Translations under genes and position numbers: made by a program | Assembly (NCBI GenBank): GCA_003290165.1 | Contig: QNQO01000816.1 | Location: 372,001-436,000 of the forward strand | Length of the DNA: 64,000 nt | Direction of reading: 5' to 3' | Origin: Berberis thunbergii | Taxonomy: Eukaryota; Streptophyta; Magnoliopsida; Ranunculales; Berberidaceae | The notes under the pieces: model-generated | Told to the model about the DNA's origin: nothing | Database searches by the model: none | What the model saw: only the letters and a program-made list of their open reading frames with translations | Shown here: piece by piece, positions 58,332 to 64,000 of the stretch | How the letters are laid out: each line of letters starts with the position of its first letter | Numbering within the stretch: position 1 is the first letter of the stretch

Positions 58332-60430
58332 CTAACCAACAGAGCATCGAGACATGGTTACTAGCACCATATCTTGAGCCCACGACAACAATGCCGAGTC
58401 AAACAATGGTTGGCTTGGAAGCCCAGCCACAGGGCCACAAAAGATTCGATCAAGGAAATAGAAGATCGCACCGTCTAGCCACTGAGGCAGCCGTGGTAGA
58501 CCCTCGTATAGATCAGATCCTGCTCCACATGGATCATCCAAACACAGGTGGTAGAAAGGCTTACCCAGGATTGACAATAGCCTTTCGAGAATGCAAAATT
58601 CAAGGGAGGTGCTAGACCCAAGAGGATGATAGCGAGCGTGCCCAGGAAAGGAAAAACGTCCCCATGGAAAAGCAGATAGCTGGATGGGAGGGGAGCCTAA
58701 GAGTTGAAGAAGGTCATGAGGACCATGCCCCAAACAAGACAATGGTCAAGAACCCACTCCCACTGAGGGCAACTGATCAAGATGTCATGTATAAGCTCAT
58801 TGTCCTTCCATTCTCGGAAGAGATCATGAACACCCCTTCTAAAGAAATTTGTCCTTTCTATGATGAAACATTAGATCCATCAAATCATATGCGTTATTAC
58901 CACCATGTGATGGCGTTGAAAGAAAGTTCAGAAGTCATCCTATGCAAAAAAATTTCCACCAGCCTAAAGAAGGCTGCGTTGACCTGGTTCTATAGCCTCC
59001 AATTGAGATTTATTGATTCATTTCAGGTCCTAGCGAAGGCATTTTCAGGAGCAAACGGATCAGGAAAGGGCCCCACTACTTGTTGGGCCTCAATAAGAAA
59101 CAACGCGAGACCCTTGAGGAGTATGTCACTCACTTCAACGACGAACTGACTTTGACCGACAATTGAAACAATGACACGTCGACCACCGTTTTCACTTTTG
59201 GCCTCTGAAGAGGTCAGTTTTACAACTTCCTCACCCTGAAGCCTCTGAGAGATATGACAGACTTACTGAAATGTGTGAAAAAGTATAACACTCCCGAAGA
59301 AATGATGGCATCCAAGAATAAGGCGAAAACAAAGCCAAATAGACCTTTTGAACTCAAGACAAGGGATAGGAGATAAGGCGTGAGAAGGACATGCCAAAAA
59401 GGAAGAAAAATGACAATATGACCAAGTTTAACAAGGTAAACATAATAGGGTTACCAACTACGTCGGCTCGAGTATGCTAACTTACACCCCCTCAATTCTG
59501 GGTTGCCCAATATTCTCTCTCTGCCATGAGCGATCATTAAGGTGTGTTAAGAACAAGTATTGTTCCTATCACAAGGACCATGGCCACACCACTCAGGACT
59601 TGCCGTAGTCTAAAGAATGAGATCAAGTACAGGGTTTCAAAAGGGGAGACTCAGAAAATTTGGGAATTCTGACGAGACAACTCCGGAGAAAATTAGAAGG
59701 AAGAAACAAAAGCAGAGGTCGTATAAAAAGTGCAGACGACATCTACGTCTATATAGAGTGTACACGATGAACCAAATAAATCCAACGAGTCAAGAAAGAA
59801 GGCAAACCTGAAAATTGCGGACAGGTTCCCATTATAAGGACTACTCTATTCAACACACCAAATAGTGCACCCAACCCTGACCTAATGTTTACTGAGCGAG
59901 ATATGCAGGAGGCCTATTCCCCGCATAATGATGCCCTGGTTATCAAAATCATGATATAGAAATGGGTGTGAAAAGATTGTTAGGGTACATAGGGAGCTAA
60001 ACCAACATCCTATCCTTGGAGGCTTCAACAGGATGAGACTGAGGAAGGAAGAGCTGAAATTACACAATCAGGTCATGGTTGGCTTCAGTGGTGCTCCAAG
60101 TCTGACCATGTCGGGAAGGCATCACAGGCTATCCGTGGTAGCAGGGGAACCGGTAAAAGCTCCTAATTGACGAAGGTTCATTGTGGTAAAATGGTCCCAT
60201 CCATAGTACAAGTATGATCTCAGAAGGCCTTGGCCGGAAACAATGGCTTCACACGGACCAATACCTAAAATACCTTGTTGATACCTCACACATCCGACTA
60301 TCAGGGGATATCAGTCTTCCGCAAGGGAATGCCATTATTGGCAATGAAACTAACGGGAAAGTAGCCACAATGGCTCGAGCCCCTACAAAAAGAAGAACCA
60401 ACTGGCCAAGGGCTTACTGGCTAGAAAGTT
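58332..60430 (+). pseudogene. Third Tat-like element: gag and protease remnant
   Basis: 58664-59149 is open for 161 codons: PLPLRATDQDVMYKLIVLPF, SNHMRYYHHVMALKESSEVI, STSLKKAALTWFYSLQLRFI, DSFQVLAKAFSGANGS, the gag core block. ETLEEYVTHFNDEL-like sequence continues in another frame to about 59160. A knuckle-like NKYCSYHKDHGHTTQDL is at about 59550-59600. Protease fragments lie at 59940-60420 (GVKRLLGYIGS-TNILSLEA, where relatives have V-D-T-G-S, then VMVGFSGAPS). No RT, RNase H or integrase follows. Retained order argues for a Tat-family element with a large internal deletion, like its left neighbour. Confidence 0.75.
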
Positions 60431-60559
60431 CGAGTAAAAAAATATGAGTGTAGAAATTTTTAAAGAAGAACTATAAATAAAAGTATCTCTTTAAAAACGA
60501 CTCCATTCCACACTCAACTCTTTCTAAAAGGGGAAAATTGGTCCTGTCATTGGGACCAA

Positions 60560-61420
60560 AATGGCTCACAACACCGAGTCTAGTTCTATTTAGGATGTCA
60601 ATAACTCGCCGCATACGCCCAAGGAATCGAAGTGACATAGGCAAACCAATCCAAGTCCACGAATAGTTCGCCGCCTTAAAAAGGCCTAGTCCGATGACGA
60701 AGACCATAATGGTACACAACGGCCAAGCCTAATCCTATTCAGGATGGCGCCGACTTCCAAAATAAGTGACTTAGCTGCCTTAGGAACCACGACAACACAC
60801 TTGCGGACACGACTCAGTCCACGGATCGTTCACTGCAAGCGGACCGAGCCAAGTCCACAGACAACTCAACACACTTAAAAAACTCTATCCTGTCACGGGG
60901 ACCAAGGTGCAGCAACCAAGCCTAGTCCTGTTAAGGACAATGAAAACTTGTAACATAATTGACCTAGTCCGCCTAAGGAACTAAGGTACTACACAGTAGG
61001 CTGAGCCTAGTCCATAGATAACTCACCGCTCAAAAGAGGACTAGTCTGATCATGCAGAAAAAAATGGCACACAACTGTGGAGCCTAGTCCTATTAAGGAC
61101 AATGACAACTTGCAGCATAAGTGACTAGTCAACTTAAGGAACCAAGGTACTGCATAGCGAATCGATCCCAGTTCACGTGTCTCTCATAGGACAAAGAGGC
61201 TTGGTCCAATCACAGATACCAAAATGGCGCATAGTGGCCAAGCCTAGTCCTGTTAAGGACAACGACAACTTGCTGCATAAGTAACCTAGTCCACTTAAGG
61301 AACCACAGTCTCACAAAGCGAACCCAGTCCAGTCTGTTGATGACTCACTTCACAGGGATGATCTATTCTGGATATCGACAACTTGCCCAACAAGTGACCT
61401 AGTCCGCTTAACAAAAATCT
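60560..61420 (+). repeat. Tandem array, ~150-190 bp unit (CCTAGTCCTGTTAAGGAC)
   Basis: The word AGCCTAGTCCT(A/G)TT(A/C)AGGA recurs at about 60573, 60725, 60918, 61081 and 61241 (spacings 152, 193, 163, 160). Each unit also has CTTGC(A/T)GCATAAGTGACCTAG and AAGGAACCAAGGTACT(G/A)CA blocks. The unit is less regular than its neighbours and shares CCTAGTC words with the 128-bp array at 54590-55705. Confidence 0.85.
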
Positions 61421-61435
61421 TGCTCGTTCGGGCAA

Positions 61436-62215
61436 ATATGATTTCTAGACAACCCAACTCCTGTTTAGGATTGGGGTCCATTATGAAAGTCAAGCAAATA
61501 TGGGCATATATGACATCTTTCTAGCTCAAGTCCTAATCAAGATTCAGCTAGAAGAATACATAAATCTAGCAGTTTGGGTGAAGATGATTTCTCCACAACC
61601 CAATTCCTGTTCAGGATTGGGGTCCATTATAAAAGTCTAGCCATGATGGGCAGAGATGATTTCTCTCTAGCTCAAATCCTATTCAAGATTGAGACAGAAG
61701 AATATAGAAATCTAGCCCATTCGGGTGAAGATGATTACTCCACAGCCCAACTTCTGTTCAGAATTGGGGTCCATTATGAAAGTCTAGCCTAGATGAGCAG
61801 AAATGGCTTCTCTCAAACTCAAGTCCTCTTCATGATTGATCTAGTATGAAGCAAAAATCTAGCCCGTTTGGGAAAATATGATTTATTTACAACCCAACTC
61901 ATGTTCAGGACCGAGGTCCATCATGAAAGTCTAGCCCATATAAGCAGAAGTGACTTCACTCCAGCTCAAGTCCTCTTCAGGATTGAGCCAGTATGAAGAA
62001 AAAATCTAGCCCGTTCGGGCAAATATGATTTCTCCACAACCCAACTCCAGTTCAAGATTGGGGTTTGTTATGGAAATCTAGCCCAGACAGGCAGAGGTGA
62101 CTTCTTTTCAACTCAAGTCCTCTTCAGGATAGAACGCAAACATATGGTATTGAAATCCAGTCCGACGAGAGGTGGTTTCTTAAACAACCTAATTGCTATA
62201 CAGAGTTAGGGACTA
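61436..62215 (+). repeat. Tandem array, 147-bp dimeric unit
   Basis: The word CAACCCAA(C/T)TCCTGTTCAGGATTGG-like recurs at 61450, 61596, 61743, 61890, 62037 and 62185 (spacings 146, 147, 147, 147, 148). Each 147-bp unit contains two related halves: one around CCCAACTCCTGTTCAGGATTG and one around CTCAAGTCCTCTTCAGGATTG, so a ~73-bp monomer was doubled first. Because 147 is divisible by three, an open frame (61574-61792) runs through with a repeated 49-residue peptide; this is probably incidental. Confidence 0.92.
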
Positions 62216-62697
62216 TCAAGACAAGCTAAGAAAGGGCTCCAGTCTAGACTAAGCCCTACTTTAGATGGGGGATGACACACCCATCTATTTTGCCTAATCA
62301 AAGCAAAAATTAAAAAAATGAGTTTAACATCTATGATACATGCAATAAGACAAGGAAATAAAACTTTTTTCCTTAATAAATAATTTCCAATACAAGAAAT
62401 CACCCATACAGCGGGAGTAGAGCCAAGAACATCCTCCTGCATTACAGAATTAGGAACGACCTTATGTTTGGAGGCAGGCTTTGGAACATCAAGATTAAAG
62501 GTCATCTCCGCGACAGACGGATCGGTTTCGGGGCTACTCTGCGGACAAGAAGAATAGTCATCCTTCTCCTCAAAGTGAGTGAACGCCACCAGCCTATAGG
62601 TGGAAGGGTCCCGTACCCAACCAGTTAAAAGCCAAACGAATTCGATTTGGTCACTCAAATCCTTGTATTCTCGGATTGCACCAAAATGGGCCTCCAA
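62206..62697 (-). CDS. Antisense ORF fragment, unrecognised (163 codons)
   Basis: From 62697 to 62206 the minus strand is open: EAHFGAIREYKDLSDQIEFV, WVRDPSTYRLVAFTHFEEKD, PETDPSVAEMTFNLDVPKPA, then less coding-like sequence to the stop. The acidic Ser/Pro-rich piece and the position downstream of the arrays suggest the C-terminal end of an antisense Tat-type ORF. Its first ~20 residues lie inside the 179-bp repeat. No domain recognised; likely a remnant rather than a working gene. Confidence 0.35.
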   Translation of the reverse strand: MEAHFGAIREYKDLSDQIEFVWLLTGWVRDPSTYRLVAFTHFEEKDDYSSCPQSSPETDPSVAEMTFNLDVPKPASKHKVVPNSVMQEDVLGSTPAVWVISCIGNYLLRKKVLFPCLIACIIDVKLIFLIFALIRQNRWVCHPPSKVGLSLDWSPFLACLDSP

Positions 62698-64000
62698 TTG
62701 AGCCTACAACGTAAAAACAAGTTTTTCTTCTATGTTAAGCACAACGAAACTTGTTTGTTGAGTCAAACTTATTGCATTTGACCTTATGAAGGCACCCATG
62801 TGCTTAGAAGTAAAACAAAGTTCATTTGGTCGCTTAAATCCTTGAATTCTCATATTGCAACCAAATTGACCTCTAATTGAGCCCACAGCGGACAAACAAG
62901 TTTTCCTTCTTTGTTAAGCACAACGAAACTTGTTTGTTGAGTCAAACTTGTTCTGTTTGACCTTATTAATGTAGACATGTGGTTAGAAGTCAAACGAAGT
63001 CCATTTAGTCACTCAAATTCTTTTATTATTGGATTGCACCCAAACTGGTCTCCAGTTGTGCCTAGAACGTACAAACTAGTTTTCCTACTTTCTAAAATAC
63101 AACGAAACTTATTTGTGAAGTCAAATTTGTTGTGTTTGACCTTATCAATGTGCCCAAGCATTTTTAAGTCAAACGAATTCCATTTGAAAACTCAAATCCT
63201 TGTATTCTTGAATTGCACCCAAATTGGCCTCCAATTGAGCCTACAATGTACAAATGATTTTTGTTTCTTTGTTAAGCACATAAATTTTTTTTTGATGAGT
63301 CAAGATTGTTTCATTAGACCTTATCAACGTAACCATGTGGTTATAAGTCAAACAATGTCCATTTGGTCACTCAGATCCTTTATTCTCCGATTGCACCAAA
63401 ATTGGCCTCCATTTGAGCCTACAACATACAAACGTGGTTTCCTTCTTTGTTAAGCACAATGAAACTTGTTTTTTCTATGAGTCAAACTTGTTTCATTTGA
63501 ATTATGAACGTACCCAAGCGGTTAGAAGTCAAACGATGTCTATTTGGTCACTCAAATCCTTGTATTTTCGGATTGCACCAAAATTGGCCTCCAATTGAGC
63601 CTAACATACAAACGAGTTTTCCTTCTTTGTTAAGCACAACGAAACTTTTTTTTTCTGAGTCAAACTTGTTGCATTTGAATTATAAACGTACCCAAGTGGT
63701 TAGAAGTCAAACGAAGTCCATTTGGTTACTCAAATCCTTGTATTCTTGGATTGCACTCAAGTTGGCCTCCAATTGAGGCGACAACGTACATACGAGTTTT
63801 AATTCTTTGTTGAGCACAACGAAACTTGTTTGTTGAGTCAAACTTGTATCATTTGACCTTATTCTCCAATTTTGCTGCAACGTACAAACAAGTTTTTCTT
63901 TTTTGTTAAGCACAACGAAACCTTTTTGTTGAGCCAAACTTGTTGCATTTGACCATATGAACATACCCATGTTTTTAGAAGTCAAACAAAGTTGATTTGG
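62631..64000 (+). repeat. Satellite-like tandem array, ~179-bp monomer, continues past window
   Basis: The block AGTCAAACGAAGTCCATTTGG recurs at 62631, 62810, 62989, 63168, 63347, 63528, 63706 and 63981. The first six spacings are 179, 179, 179, 179, 181 and 178 bp; the last is 275 because of a deletion removing about 83 bp from a pair of units. Each monomer holds CACTCAAATCCTTGTATTCT, ATTGGCCTCCAATTGAGCC, TTTGTTAAGCACAACGAAAC and GAGTCAAACTTGTT blocks. The array reaches the window end. Short frames within it are repeat by-products. Confidence 0.93.

Noticed and set aside
61574..61792. Repeat peptide frame as a real protein.
   Set aside because: Frame stays open because the unit length is divisible by three; no start context, no similar protein known to me.
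62977..63985. Several open frames with repeated HxNWPP-like peptides.
   Set aside because: Periodic with the 179-bp satellite and shifted between units; not genes.
1..64000. CRISPR arrays, bacterial defence systems, operons, riboswitches.
   Set aside because: The sequence is eukaryotic plant DNA; the direct repeats seen are transposon LTRs, minisatellites or satellites without unique equal-length spacers.

Overview
This window looks like intergenic DNA of a flowering plant, probably a eudicot. It is AT-rich and almost filled by decayed plant transposable elements (Ty1/copia, Ty3/gypsy of the Tat and chromovirus-like types, L1-type LINEs, a hAT transposon, a SINE and a TRIM-like element). The few cellular-gene pieces resemble plant nuclear genes. 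I see no intact cellular gene, no CRISPR array, no rRNA and no functional tRNA gene. All product calls come from reading translations by eye against remembered family motifs; no database search was run.

1-7,000: a possible PSB27-H2/LPA19-like fragment at the left edge, a minisatellite, a degenerate gypsy gag-pol remnant, a possible single acyl-CoA synthetase exon, purine-rich DNA, a clear but broken fragment of the RNA polymerase II largest subunit, and a fragment of a Tat-type retroelement. 8,200-13,200: an almost complete but dead L1-type LINE on the minus strand. 15,690-16,935: minus-strand fragments resembling a tyrosine/tryptophan permease and the first exon of AMP deaminase. 16,936-19,483: a 2.5-kb copia deletion derivative bounded by two 253-bp LTRs and a near-perfect target-site duplication (TSD).

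22,300-23,000 holds a LINE 3' fragment. 25,758-28,004 is a hAT transposon carrying a 137-bp SINE with a 16-bp TSD. 28,005-33,212 is a minus-strand gypsy element (TSD TAATT). 33,359-40,783 is a plus-strand Tat-type gypsy element (TSD AATGA) with an antisense ORF downstream of integrase. 41,136-41,500 is a truncated TRIM-like element, cut by a 6.1-kb copia element (41,501-47,607) that keeps the best coding capacity in the window but has lost a catalytic integrase residue.

50,076-64,000 is a stack of two or more Tat-related elements. gag and protease survive, reverse transcriptase and integrase are missing, and the 3' regions hold antisense coding sequence plus four tandem-repeat arrays with periods of about 128, 160, 147 and 179 bp. 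The 179-bp array runs off the right edge and looks like a satellite forming inside or next to a retrotransposon 3' region. This, together with the same-strand run of gene fragments in the left third, is the most interesting material. Nothing here acts as a working operon or pathway; the logic of the region is nested insertion and decay.
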